A DNA stretch of 36,208 nt from Clostridiales bacterium (GCA_017427465.1 JAFRST010000034.1:1-36208); one strand, 5' to 3'; numbered from the stretch's first letter, positions 17,901 through 27,130 are shown. The notes: a model not told the origin generated them from the letters alone. Translations and numbers: made by a program.

Positions 17901-20891
17901 ATGGGTTACATCGGTGAAAAAGCAAGAGGTGAAAGACTTCCGGCAAAGGAACTTTTAATCGACAAGTTCGGCGACACTATCGTTAACGGAGGCATATCCG
18001 CACAGTATGTGCGCTTCGGAAAAGCACCTGTTGTTATCGGCGTATCAGGCTTAAGATTCGACAGCATGGCAGTAAATCTTCTCGCTTCTGATGATATCAT
18101 TTTCGAGCAGTTCACGAAGACCATCAACGAGGGATACAGCATCCTTCTTGTCAAGTGCGATGACGGCGTCAAGGACCTCGTCGAGAAGGACGGTCTTGTT
18201 AAGGACGCAGGCTTCAGTGCAGCCATCCTCGACAGATGTGCCGAGCTTATCAACGGTACGGATTCATGGGGCGGAAAGCTTGCCACGAACGGCGAGCTTA
18301 TGTGTGATCCTTCCACTCCTTCACCCGGACCTCACTACTACACAAACATGCTGATCGGTAACAGGATCGGCTTTGACTATCCTTTGCAGTCCACACCTAA
18401 GAGTGCGGTCGACCGTTTGGGCGGCGGCTCTTTCAGATCCCACGCAGACACACAGGTCCTCGCTACAAGATGGGACTATCTGCCTGAAGAGAACGGATTC
18501 CCTGCAAACCGTCAGTTCTACCTCGTAGAGAACGGCAAGCAGATCTTCTGGTCAGGAGCTGCTATTGCCGACGGCCTCAAGAAGGTCTTCACGATCCACT
18601 CACAGAACAGGACCATCATCAACTATGAACTCGAGTGCGGACTCAAGATCAAGAGAACTATCTTCATCGTTCCCCAGAGAGAAGGTCTCCCTGTCGCTGC
18701 TGAGGCACAGCTCATCGATATCGAGAACACTTCAGCTGAAGATAAGGACTTGAGACTTGTCGTAACTGGCATGTTCGGAACACATGAGACACACGCTCTG
18801 TCAGAGGACGTTATCTTCTCAACAGTAGTTGCAGAGTCCAATGTCTTCTTCAATGAGGACAACGAGATCCGCGCGATCAGCTTTGACCCGAACCCCAAGT
18901 GGACAAAGAATGAGATCAGGTTCAATGCGACAGTCGTACACACCGATGACGGCGATTTCTTCCCTGATCAGTACAGCGCTAGATACAGCGATTTCGTCGG
19001 CTCCGGAAGCCTCGAAAAGCCGGAGTTCATCTATCCTCTCTCATCAAAGCCTTCGAGAAAGGGCCCCGGCTTCTTTGCCACATCAACACCTTTCGCTGTT
19101 AAGGCAGGCGCATCCGTAAGAGCAGACAGCGTAACATGTCTTTCTTCTGACTGCGTTAACAAGGAATTCGTACCTGACGTAACTCCCGCAAAGGAAGTTG
19201 AAGCAGTTGCAGACTACATCAAGGACCGCTCCAATCTCGAAAGGGATCTTCAGGATGTGATCAGCTTTACGGAGAAGTATGCAGGCTACATGAAGATCAT
19301 CCACGAGGATAAGGACTTCGAAGCATACGTCAACAATAACCTTCCTTTCCAGGTCTTCTACCAGACATTCGTTTCAAGATCTCTGGACTGGACACAGAAG
19401 GGTTATCGTGAGATCGGATTCAGGGAGATCCAGGACATCTTCGCTTCCATGTACTATTTCGCAGGCATGGGAAGAACAGACTTCGTAAAGGAGATGCTCG
19501 CAGGCTGGATCGAGAACGTTTACGAAGACGGCTATACAAACCATAATTTCTACTGGATCGGCAAAGAGCCCGGCTGGTGGTCCGATGACGGACTCTGGCT
19601 CCTCCAGGCTCTCGACAGATACCTTGGCCTTACCGGCGATTACGCATTCCTCGATGAGAAGTTCGTTATGGCAGGCACCAAGGAAAAGAAGACCGATGCA
19701 GGTATTAAGAGAAAGCTTAAGGATACGATCAAGGCCATCATCACATACAGCGGCAAGATCTCTGTAGGTAAGCACGGAATACCTCTTATCGACAGAGCTG
19801 ACTGGAACGACTGCTTAAGAGTCGATCCTGACTGTATCTCAGGTAAGGATAAGATCGCTAAGTACAAAGAGCAGCTCGCATCAGACGGCAAGGCATACGG
19901 CGAAGAGCCTTTCGATTCGGAATATTCCGAGTCAGTCATGAACGGATTCCTTCTTAAGGTTGCCGTTGACTGCGCTGAGACCATGTTCAAGAACATCGGA
20001 GATGCTGCTTCCGCAGACGAGATGAAGGCTATGTCTGACAATCTCGCAGTAACTCTCCGCGAGAACTGCTGGAAGGATGACTTCTACTGCAGAGTTCTCT
20101 TTAACAGAAGCAACAAGCCCGAGATCAAGTATCTCGGAGCTTCGGGCGACGGACTTGCAGTAGAGGCAGGACATCCCGGCGCATACTTCCTCAACAGCTT
20201 CTCATGGTCACTTCTTGCAGGTGTTGCTTCAGAAGAAGAGATCTCCAAGATGCTCGATTCTCTCGATAAATACCTGAAGACTCCTTACGGCTTCAGACTC
20301 TGCTCGACAGTTGATTATCCGAAGATCGCTCCTAAGATCGACGTTGCCCTCTACTATCCGGGCGACCGTGAGAACGGCGGCGTATTTAAGCACGCCAACA
20401 TGATGGCTTGCTCTGCTATGCTCAAGGCAGCCAAGAGCGTCAACGATAAGGAGCTCGCTGCAAGACTTTCTGACACAGCTTACTGGATCATCGACAAGAT
20501 CCTTCCTTATACAACACTGAAGTCACCTTTCGTTACTTGCGGTAACCCGAGATGGTGCACACAGTACAACAACAGCGAATCAGGCGAGAACATCGGACCT
20601 ACATTGTCCGGTACTTCCACATGGCTTCTCTTATCGCTCTTCCAGTGCTTCGGCGTTGAGTTCACGAGCGAAGGATTGAGAGTAGAGCCTGTTCTCAGAA
20701 AGAATGAGACCAAGCTTGATGTTAAGGTATCCATCTCCGGTACGAGCTACGATATCCACATCAAGAAGCCTGAAGGATTCAGCCGTTCCAAGGAAGGCAT
20801 CAAGGTCAAACTCGACGGCCAGGCAGTAGAAGGCACGCTCCTTCCTGTCGCAGCTGACGGCAAGACACATGAGGTTGAGGTCTGTTTCTGA
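17901..20891 (+). CDS. Cellodextrin phosphorylase (GH94)
   Basis: 996 residues, close to the roughly 984 of the Clostridium thermocellum enzyme. Closely shared segments include SPGPHYYTNMLIGNRIGF, GGGSFRSHADTQVLATRWD, ENGFPANRQFYL, GYREIGFREIQDIFASMYYF, NHNFYWIGKEPGW and GDRENGGVFKHANMMA. The predicted catalytic acid is Asp634 in RADWNDC. The enzyme removes glucose-1-phosphate from the non-reducing end of cellotriose and longer cellodextrins; cellobiose left over would go to the upstream enzyme. It lacks a signal peptide and acts in the cytoplasm. GGAGG precedes the ATG. The next gene, hprK, starts only 33 bases after the stop. Confidence 0.95.
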   Translation: MGYIGEKARGERLPAKELLIDKFGDTIVNGGISAQYVRFGKAPVVIGVSGLRFDSMAVNLLASDDIIFEQFTKTINEGYSILLVKCDDGVKDLVEKDGLVKDAGFSAAILDRCAELINGTDSWGGKLATNGELMCDPSTPSPGPHYYTNMLIGNRIGFDYPLQSTPKSAVDRLGGGSFRSHADTQVLATRWDYLPEENGFPANRQFYLVENGKQIFWSGAAIADGLKKVFTIHSQNRTIINYELECGLKIKRTIFIVPQREGLPVAAEAQLIDIENTSAEDKDLRLVVTGMFGTHETHALSEDVIFSTVVAESNVFFNEDNEIRAISFDPNPKWTKNEIRFNATVVHTDDGDFFPDQYSARYSDFVGSGSLEKPEFIYPLSSKPSRKGPGFFATSTPFAVKAGASVRADSVTCLSSDCVNKEFVPDVTPAKEVEAVADYIKDRSNLERDLQDVISFTEKYAGYMKIIHEDKDFEAYVNNNLPFQVFYQTFVSRSLDWTQKGYREIGFREIQDIFASMYYFAGMGRTDFVKEMLAGWIENVYEDGYTNHNFYWIGKEPGWWSDDGLWLLQALDRYLGLTGDYAFLDEKFVMAGTKEKKTDAGIKRKLKDTIKAIITYSGKISVGKHGIPLIDRADWNDCLRVDPDCISGKDKIAKYKEQLASDGKAYGEEPFDSEYSESVMNGFLLKVAVDCAETMFKNIGDAASADEMKAMSDNLAVTLRENCWKDDFYCRVLFNRSNKPEIKYLGASGDGLAVEAGHPGAYFLNSFSWSLLAGVASEEEISKMLDSLDKYLKTPYGFRLCSTVDYPKIAPKIDVALYYPGDRENGGVFKHANMMACSAMLKAAKSVNDKELAARLSDTAYWIIDKILPYTTLKSPFVTCGNPRWCTQYNNSESGENIGPTLSGTSTWLLLSLFQCFGVEFTSEGLRVEPVLRKNETKLDVKVSISGTSYDIHIKKPEGFSRSKEGIKVKLDGQAVEGTLLPVAADGKTHEVEVCF

Positions 20892-20924
20892 CCTTTTTGG
20901 GGATATAAGGAGGAGAAGAATCAA

Positions 20925-21857
20925 ATGCCTTTTTCGAGCGTTTTTTTATCGGAGATCGTAAAGCAGTATAACCTCGAAGTCGTTTACGATTCAGGCGATA
21001 TCGAGTCGCGCAGAATATGCGTAGCTGACGTTACGAGACCCGGCCTGCAGCTTGCAGGATATTACGATCACTTCGGTCCCGACCGTATCCAGGTGATCGG
21101 CAACATGGAGCATGCATATCTGGACAACCTCTCTCCCGAAGAGAGGGCCAGATCTGTTTCCGCGCTTTTCGAAAAGAATATTCCGGCGCTCATCGTTACC
21201 CGTGACCACAAGGTCCACAAGGAGATCTTAGACAGCGCCAGAAAGTACCAGACGCCTGTATTAAGAACGTCTCAGGCAACATCTGATTTCTCGTCAGAGC
21301 TCGTTAAGTACCTCAAGATGGAGCTCGCTCCCCGTGTATCGATGCACGGTGTTCTTGTCGAAGTTAACGGTGAAGGTATCCTGATCTTAGGCGAGTCCGG
21401 CGTAGGCAAATCAGAGACCGCTTTGGAGATCGTAAAAAGAGGCCACAGACTCATTGCCGATGACCAGATCGAGATCCGTAAGGTATCTGAGACGACGCTC
21501 TTGGGCAGAGCTCCCGATGTTATCAAGCACCTCATCGAGATACGCGGTATCGGTATCCTTGACGTTAAGGAGCTCTACGGTGTATCCGCCGTTAAGCAGC
21601 AGGAGAATATCGACTTCGTTATTAATCTGGAGCTCTGGGACGAGAAGAAGACATACGACAGATTAGGCCTTACCGAAGAGACCACTGATATCTTAGGTAT
21701 CCAGGTTCCTTCTGTTACCATCCCTGTAGGACCCGGACGTAACCTCGCGATAATCGTCGAGGCTGCAGCTATCAACTACAGAGTCAAGAAGATGGGCTAC
21801 AATGCGGCCCAGGATCTCGTATCAAGAGTCTTCCCCGGGAAGTCTTTAGATGTCTGA
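20925..21857 (+). CDS. hprK: HPr kinase/phosphorylase
   Basis: 310 residues, the normal length. Walker A is GESGVGKS (156-163); His141 precedes it in the place of the family's catalytic His; LIADD (176-180) and the signature EIRGIGILDV (205-214) are present. HprK phosphorylates Ser46 of HPr when fructose-1,6-bisphosphate and ATP are high and removes it when phosphate is high, thereby controlling CcpA-type catabolite repression in Gram-positive bacteria. An AAGGAGGAG ribosome-binding site precedes the ATG. It follows the phosphorylase genes closely and overlaps murB by 8 bases, as in many Bacillota. ptsH itself is not in the window. Confidence 0.96.
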   Translation: MPFSSVFLSEIVKQYNLEVVYDSGDIESRRICVADVTRPGLQLAGYYDHFGPDRIQVIGNMEHAYLDNLSPEERARSVSALFEKNIPALIVTRDHKVHKEILDSARKYQTPVLRTSQATSDFSSELVKYLKMELAPRVSMHGVLVEVNGEGILILGESGVGKSETALEIVKRGHRLIADDQIEIRKVSETTLLGRAPDVIKHLIEIRGIGILDVKELYGVSAVKQQENIDFVINLELWDEKKTYDRLGLTEETTDILGIQVPSVTIPVGPGRNLAIIVEAAAINYRVKKMGYNAAQDLVSRVFPGKSLDV

Positions 21858-22767
21858 TAACGGCATTCAGCAAAATGTTCCGCTTGCGGGATATTCAACC
21901 TTCAGATGCGGCGGCCCTGCCAGATTTTTTGCAGAGCCTTCTGACGGTTATGAAGTAGCATGGCTCTTTGACTGGGCCAAAGATAAGAACGTAAATGTAT
22001 TTGTCCTGGGCAACGGCTCTAATTGCCTGATTTCCGATGAAGGCTTTGACGGTCTTGTAATAAGGATCGGCAAGAACATGAGCAAGCTCACCTCAGAAGA
22101 GCCGGAAGACGGCAGGGTATTGGTCACAGCCGGTGCGGGGCTTTCTTACGCAAGGTTCGGAAATTACTGTGTTGAGCAGTCGCTTACCGGTGCCGAGTTC
22201 GCATGCGGAATTCCCGGTTCATGCGGCGGCGCTGTTTTCATGAATGCAGGCGCGTACGGCGGCGAGACCAAAGACTTTATTTCCAAGGTAACTTATTGGA
22301 ACGGTGAACAGATCATTACCATAGACGGCAGTCAATGTGAGTTCGGCTACAGGACGAGCCTTTTTGAGAAGCTTAATTCGGCAGGCAAGACTGCTGTTAT
22401 CTTGGAGATGCAGGCTATACTTTCTAAAGGTAATAAGGAAGATATAGTGGCGCTGACAGATGATCTCCGCGCGAGAAGGACCGCGAGCCAGCCGCTGGAT
22501 GTTCCTTCAGCAGGCTCTACGTTCAAGAGACCGGAAGGGTATTTCGCGGCAAAGCTCATCGAGGAAGCAGGACTTAAGGGTTTTGCCCTTGACGATTCGG
22601 GCGCCCAGGTATCGCCGAAGCATGCGGGTTTTGTAGTAAATAACGGAGGCAGGGCAAAGGCTTCCGATGTCATGAGACTTATAGATTACGTGGTGGAAAA
22701 AGTATATGAGAGCTCTGGTGTAAAGCTCGAAAAAGAAGTACGGCTGGTGGGTAGCTTCGGAGGATAG
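21850..22767 (+). CDS. murB: UDP-N-acetylenolpyruvoylglucosamine reductase (MurB)
   Basis: 305 residues, of the shorter type II form found in Gram-positives. FAD-binding segments GNGSNCLISDEGF and GIPGSCGGAVFMNAGAYGGE are clear, and the catalytic serine lies in SAGSTFKRPEG. MurB reduces the enolpyruvyl ether to UDP-MurNAc with NADPH, a committed step of peptidoglycan synthesis in the cytoplasm. Its start lies inside the last codons of hprK (8-base overlap), and it ends 2 bases before rapZ, so it is translated as part of an operon. Confidence 0.96.
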   Translation: MSDNGIQQNVPLAGYSTFRCGGPARFFAEPSDGYEVAWLFDWAKDKNVNVFVLGNGSNCLISDEGFDGLVIRIGKNMSKLTSEEPEDGRVLVTAGAGLSYARFGNYCVEQSLTGAEFACGIPGSCGGAVFMNAGAYGGETKDFISKVTYWNGEQIITIDGSQCEFGYRTSLFEKLNSAGKTAVILEMQAILSKGNKEDIVALTDDLRARRTASQPLDVPSAGSTFKRPEGYFAAKLIEEAGLKGFALDDSGAQVSPKHAGFVVNNGGRAKASDVMRLIDYVVEKVYESSGVKLEKEVRLVGSFGG

Positions 22768-22769
22768 TT

Positions 22770-23675
22770 ATGGAAATTTTATTTCTGACGGGAATGAGCG
22801 GCGCAGGAAAAAGTGCCGCGGTCAGGTATTTGGAAGATTGCGGATATTTCTGCATGGACAATGTTCCGCCTTATGTTCTTCCTGACCTTGTAAAGAGCTT
22901 TTACAGGGGAAGAAGCGGTGAAGGATTCTCTACGCCCAAGCTGGCGTTCGTTGTCGATGTCAGATCACAGGAATACTTAGACGGCTTTGATGAGGCGCTT
23001 GCCGAGATCGATGAAGAAGTGGGATGCCCTTATAAGGTCTTATTCCTTGAAGCATCTGATCCGGTCCTTATCAGCAGATACCAGCAGACAAGAAGAAAGC
23101 ATCCGCTTGCAAAAAAGAAGGGCTCTCTTACTCAGGCGCTTTCTGAAGAGCGCAAGATGCTCGAGAACATAAGAGGCATCGCGACTGTCGTTATTGACAC
23201 ATCCCTCATGACCGATTCCGAGCTTTGTAATGCCATCGGAGAGATCATCAAGAGCGAGGAGACCCAGAGCATTCTCGTAGTCGTGGAGTCATTCGGATTC
23301 AAGTACGGACTGCCTGTAGATTGCGATTATGTTTTTGACGTAAGATTCCTTCCGAACCCTTTCTATCTGCTCCCGCTCCGTAACCTGACCGGTAAAGATG
23401 AAGAGATCGAAAAGTATCTTGAGAGCTTCAGCGAGACAGCTGAATTTAATTACATGGTAACGGAACTCTTGGCTTATGTAATTCCTTATTATCAGAAAGA
23501 AGGAAAGGGCAGTGTCCACATCGGTATCGGCTGCACAGGCGGAAGACACAGATCAGTATATTGTGCCGAGACTATCGCGAAGATGCTTGCTGAGCGCGGC
23601 ATTAAGTGCATTACTAATCACAGGGATGTGGATAAAGAGCCTCACAGATATACCAAGAAGGCGGAAGAAACCTGA
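22770..23675 (+). CDS. rapZ: RapZ/YvcJ nucleotide-binding protein (RNase adapter family)
   Basis: 301 residues. Walker A GMSGAGKS (8-15), then CMDNVPPYVLPDL, DVRFLPNPFYL, and the C-terminal IGIGCTGGRHRSVYCAE, all hallmarks of the RapZ/YvcJ family. In Escherichia coli RapZ guides RNase E to the GlmZ small RNA and senses glucosamine-6-phosphate; in Bacillus YvcJ binds and hydrolyses nucleotides and its role is less clear. The gene follows murB by 2 bases, with the GGAGG site inside the end of murB. Its stop overlaps the whiA start by one base (TGATG). Confidence 0.95.
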   Translation: MEILFLTGMSGAGKSAAVRYLEDCGYFCMDNVPPYVLPDLVKSFYRGRSGEGFSTPKLAFVVDVRSQEYLDGFDEALAEIDEEVGCPYKVLFLEASDPVLISRYQQTRRKHPLAKKKGSLTQALSEERKMLENIRGIATVVIDTSLMTDSELCNAIGEIIKSEETQSILVVVESFGFKYGLPVDCDYVFDVRFLPNPFYLLPLRNLTGKDEEIEKYLESFSETAEFNYMVTELLAYVIPYYQKEGKGSVHIGIGCTGGRHRSVYCAETIAKMLAERGIKCITNHRDVDKEPHRYTKKAEET

Positions 23676-24535
23676 TGGAAGACAGTTTCTCCGTAAGGGT
23701 TAAGATCGAGACTGCGACCAATGCCGTAAAAAAGCCGGTACAGCGTCAGACTGCATTAAGCGGTCTTGTCTTGAGCGGAACCCGCGGTGATATGTCTGTT
23801 CCCGCCAAAGAACTGAAGATCCCCGGAAGGCTTTCGGATCTTATAGTCCACCTCTTTGAAGCGGAGGGAATAGACTGCAGTTATTCCAAAGGAAAGATCA
23901 CATTAGGAGACATTACTTCTTCAGCTCTCTGGGCCAGATGCAAAGAACTTTTATCAGGCATTGATTCTCTGTCTGTCGAAGACGCAAGACGCCTTTTAAG
24001 AGGCGCATTCTGGAGCTCGGGCTATTGTTCGGACCCGGTTAAGAGCTACCGCATCGAGTTTATCGTCCAGGATAAGAAAGCGTCTGACATTATTTCTTCT
24101 GCTTTAAACAGCCTCTCGATCAGGCATATCCGCGCGGAACGTAAGGATTCTTTTGCCGTTTACTTTAAGAACGGCGATGACGTGTCTGATTTTTTAAGCT
24201 ACATCGGGAGTCCGTCCGCGATGATGGAATTCGAGAATATCCGTGCGGGAAAAGACGTCAACAGCAAGGTGACGAGAGCCGTCAACTGCGATGAAGGCAA
24301 CACCAAGCGCCAGGCCGAAGCCGCTGCCGCAAGGAATGAACTGATCGCCAAGGTCATGACGTCAGGCAAAGCAAATAAGCTCGCTCCGGAGTTAAGGGAA
24401 GCCGCAAGAGCACACATGGAGAACCCGGGTGCTTCACTTGCAGAACTCGGCGCCATGATGGACCCGCCGATCGGCAAATCAGGCATGAGACACCGCCTTG
24501 ATAAGATAGCCGAATTCGCTAAAAGTCTGCAGTAA
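23675..24535 (+). CDS. whiA: DNA-binding protein WhiA
   Basis: 286 residues, somewhat shorter than the roughly 316 of Bacillus subtilis WhiA. The N-terminal half has the degenerate LAGLIDADG-like fold seen in WhiA (EDARRLLRGAFWSSGY; YRIEFIVQ). The C-terminal half is a helix-turn-helix domain with LAPELREAARAHMENPGASL and GKSGMRHRLDKIAEFA. WhiA is a developmental regulator in Streptomyces and influences chromosome segregation and division in Bacillus; it is not restricted to sporulating species. It follows rapZ directly. yvcK, normally between them, is absent. Confidence 0.95.
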   Translation: MEDSFSVRVKIETATNAVKKPVQRQTALSGLVLSGTRGDMSVPAKELKIPGRLSDLIVHLFEAEGIDCSYSKGKITLGDITSSALWARCKELLSGIDSLSVEDARRLLRGAFWSSGYCSDPVKSYRIEFIVQDKKASDIISSALNSLSIRHIRAERKDSFAVYFKNGDDVSDFLSYIGSPSAMMEFENIRAGKDVNSKVTRAVNCDEGNTKRQAEAAAARNELIAKVMTSGKANKLAPELREAARAHMENPGASLAELGAMMDPPIGKSGMRHRLDKIAEFAKSLQ

Positions 24536-24537
24536 AT

Positions 24538-24597
24538 TCTCAAAAATCCCTTATTTTATATGGACTTCAGAGCCCTGCAACCCCATAAAATTTGAGA
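24538..24597. repeat. Interrupted inverted repeat between whiA and the propeller gene
   Basis: TCTCAAA (24538-24544) is complementary to TTTGAGA (24591-24597), and ATTTTATATGG (24553-24563) to CCCATAAAAT (24582-24591) with a two-base bulge. The 3' arm contains the -35 of the following promoter, so it could be both a terminator for whiA and a regulatory site. Confidence 0.45.
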
Positions 24598-24620
24598 TAA
24601 TATTACGTCCGTGTTACAAT
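24592..24620 (+). promoter_or_regulatory. Promoter of the propeller-protein gene
   Basis: TTGAGA (24592-24597), 17 bases, TACAAT (24615-24620); the ATG is 47 bases downstream. Confidence 0.65.
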
Positions 24621-24666
24621 ATGCGTTAACTTTTTGCAAAAGGAACAAAGTAGAGGGGAATTATTG

Positions 24667-26565
24667 ATGCGCGGCGATCAATACATCGAGCCGGATAACA
24701 GGTTTTATAAGCCTTCGAGGGATCCTAACGAAGGTACGATGACCCTTGTGGTCATTATCACGCTGTTGTTCGTATGCCTTACGGGCGTGCTTGCCGCTGT
24801 CTATTTTAAGAAAGTAAATACCAAAGAAACTATCGCTAATATCGATACCACGGACCAGTCAGGTTTTATCTCCGTCGCTTCACCTACGCCGACACCGATG
24901 CTTCCTTTGGCCGATTACCAGAATCCTATTCTGTATCCTGCCAGCGCATCAGTTATCATTAATCCTGAAGCTGTCGTAGTAGATGAATGCAATCCCATTA
25001 AGCGCAAGATCAACGAGTCTGTAATGGTGAACGGCGAACTCGTAGAAGGCGACTATGTCAGAGAGAAGCCTATTTACATGACAGACCCGCTGTTTTATGG
25101 TGATCTTCCGGGCATCTTCACATACAGAGGAAATAATTTCAGGAACAGTGCTTCCTACGGATATACGAATATCTACAGAGGCGCTTTGACCGAGAGATGG
25201 GAGTTCAACGGTATAGGCAAGCTCTTGTCATCTACCATGAACTTCGAATGGTCAGGCGTAAGGTGGACAGGCCAGCCTCTTGCAGTAGAGTGGCCCGTGG
25301 AAGTCCGCCAGCACATGAACATGTACGATTTTGCCAGACAGCAGCAGGGCCTTACCGAGGTCATCATTGCGGCTTTGGACGGTAAGATCTATTTCTTCAA
25401 TCTCCAGAACGGCGCCCAGACAAGAGACCCGATCAATGTCGGAGTATCTATCAAGGGCACGCCTGCTCTTGACCCCAGAGGCTATCCGCTTCTTTATGTA
25501 GGTCAGACAGATAACAATGGCGGCAAGGTCTTCGGCATGTACATCTATTCGCTGTTAGACGGTTCGCTCCTTTATTCCTATGACGGTTCTGATGACGGTG
25601 CATACAGAAGCAACTGGAACGCATTCGATTCATCACCGATCATCGACGGCGCTACGGATACGCTTATCTGGCCTTGCGAGAACGGCTATATCTACACGTT
25701 TGACCTTAATTCCAATTACAATCCCCAGGCAGGCACCGTTACGGTCGCTCCGCAGGTAACGGGTTACAAGTATATTTTCGAGGACAATGTAGGCTCACAC
25801 ATGGGAGTCGAGAGCTCGATCGCGGTATACGGCAACTACGGTTACTTCATGGATAACACCAGAAATCTTTGCTGTCTTGACCTCAATACAATGAAGATGG
25901 TCTGGACAAAGGTACTGGGAGATGACTCCGACATTACTCCCGTAGTCAGTGAAGAGAACGGAATACCTTATATCTATATCGGTACGGAAGTTGATAACCA
26001 GGGCGGAACAGGCGAGTACTGCGGCGCTGCCTATGTTTATAAGATCAACGGTCTGACCGGTGAAGAGGTATGGCAGAATTCTGTATCCTGCTACACCTAT
26101 AATGCCGAAGTCTCTGACTCGGATCAGAGCGGCGGATGCTTCGGAAATCCCATCATCGGCAAGGGTAAGATCTCGAATCTTGTTATTTTCTCATTTAGTA
26201 TGACTAAAGGCCTTGCGAGCGGTAATAAAGTTGTTGCATTCGACAAGAACTTAGGTACGCAGGTTTGGGAATATAATATGAACATCTATTCGTACAGTTC
26301 CCCTGTTGATTTCTATGATGCGCAGGAGAATGCATATATCGTAATTTGCGACTCGATCGGACAGATCCATATGATCAGTGCGGATTCTGATCCGAATCTG
26401 TCTGAGAAGGACAGGAGAATTACTTATATCCAGACCAAGAGGAATCTCGGCAAGTCAAACGAGACCGCTTCGGGAATCTGTATAGAAGCTTCTCCGATCG
26501 TATACGAAGGCATGCTTATCGTTGGAACAACATCCGGAAGTATTTTCGGCGTCGCGATAGAATAA
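24667..26565 (+). CDS. Membrane-anchored PQQ-type beta-propeller protein
   Basis: 632 residues from the ATG at 24667, which has AGAGGGG 8 bases upstream; an in-frame TTG at 24634 would add 11 residues with no better site. A single N-terminal membrane segment (about 25-46, TLVVIITLLFVCLTG) suggests type II orientation with the bulk outside. The rest shows repeated WD/PQQ-like blades, for example VIIAALDGKIYFFNLQNG, DTLIWPCENGYIYTFDLN, GYFMDNTRNLCCLDLNT, VVAFDKNLGTQVWEYN and EGMLIVGTTSGSIFGVAIE. A FTYRGNNFRNSASYG segment before the propeller is typical of Clostridia homologues. It resembles BamB-like and pyrrolo-quinoline-quinone repeat proteins in fold only; no enzymatic residues are seen. Function unknown. 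Confidence 0.8.
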   Translation: MRGDQYIEPDNRFYKPSRDPNEGTMTLVVIITLLFVCLTGVLAAVYFKKVNTKETIANIDTTDQSGFISVASPTPTPMLPLADYQNPILYPASASVIINPEAVVVDECNPIKRKINESVMVNGELVEGDYVREKPIYMTDPLFYGDLPGIFTYRGNNFRNSASYGYTNIYRGALTERWEFNGIGKLLSSTMNFEWSGVRWTGQPLAVEWPVEVRQHMNMYDFARQQQGLTEVIIAALDGKIYFFNLQNGAQTRDPINVGVSIKGTPALDPRGYPLLYVGQTDNNGGKVFGMYIYSLLDGSLLYSYDGSDDGAYRSNWNAFDSSPIIDGATDTLIWPCENGYIYTFDLNSNYNPQAGTVTVAPQVTGYKYIFEDNVGSHMGVESSIAVYGNYGYFMDNTRNLCCLDLNTMKMVWTKVLGDDSDITPVVSEENGIPYIYIGTEVDNQGGTGEYCGAAYVYKINGLTGEEVWQNSVSCYTYNAEVSDSDQSGGCFGNPIIGKGKISNLVIFSFSMTKGLASGNKVVAFDKNLGTQVWEYNMNIYSYSSPVDFYDAQENAYIVICDSIGQIHMISADSDPNLSEKDRRITYIQTKRNLGKSNETASGICIEASPIVYEGMLIVGTTSGSIFGVAIE

Positions 26566-26574
26566 GGAGCGGTA

Positions 26575-26985
26575 ATGGACTTTGGTAAGGCATACGGAGC
26601 TATAGCTGTTTTGGAGGTCGAGATCAGGACCTTTGCAAACGAGGGATATGCAGTGAAGTATGATTTCGGACGCAAGGTCATCTCCTGGCGTGACAATTAT
26701 ATGTGGAATAATAATTTCACCAGATCCATTAACGATAATAATCTCGCGCTGATCAAGGATAAGCTACCGAAGTCCGGAATGCTTGAGTGGATGACAGGCT
26801 ACAATATGGGTCTGACAGAAGAGTACGGAGACAAGACATCTATTCCGGGCGAGTGGAAGATCGAAGTCGAATTCAAGGATAAGACAAGACTGAAGTCAGG
26901 AGCCGAGCAGCATTTCCCGAAGAAGTGGAAGAACCTCAAGACTTTGATCGAAGAGACAACGGGTTGCAGTTTTATCCTTAGATAA
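26575..26985 (+). CDS. Small protein of unknown function
   Basis: 136 residues, starting 10 bases after the propeller gene with AGGAGC upstream of the ATG, so probably co-transcribed with it. No signal peptide or membrane segment is visible. The composition is mixed alpha/beta with many aromatic and charged residues (WRDNYMWNNNF; FPKKWKNLKTLIEETTGC at the end). I do not recognise a family. Base and codon use match its neighbours, which supports a real gene. Confidence 0.7.
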   Translation: MDFGKAYGAIAVLEVEIRTFANEGYAVKYDFGRKVISWRDNYMWNNNFTRSINDNNLALIKDKLPKSGMLEWMTGYNMGLTEEYGDKTSIPGEWKIEVEFKDKTRLKSGAEQHFPKKWKNLKTLIEETTGCSFILR

Positions 26986-27016
26986 GCGGTTTGCGCGGTA
27001 TTTAGATAGTGTGTAG

Positions 27017-27040
27017 GCAGGCAATTGGCCTGCTTTATTT
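27017..27040 (+). terminator. Terminator after the propeller / small-protein pair
   Basis: GCAGGC (27017-27022) pairs with GCCTGC (27028-27033) over a five-base loop, followed by TTTATTT. Confidence 0.75.
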
Positions 27041-27090
27041 GTCTTTGTAGTCTCATTTGACTGAATGTGATAGAATTTATCAATATGCCC

Positions 27091-27096
27091 TATAAT
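27091..27096 (+). promoter_or_regulatory. Candidate -10 element upstream of the 27131 gene
   Basis: TATAAT stands 34 bases upstream of the TTG start. The best -35 (TTGACT, 27057-27062) is too far away at 28 bases, so the promoter is uncertain. Confidence 0.35.
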
Positions 27097-27130
27097 ATAT
27101 ACGGGCGTATTAAGATAGGAGAAGCAAGTT

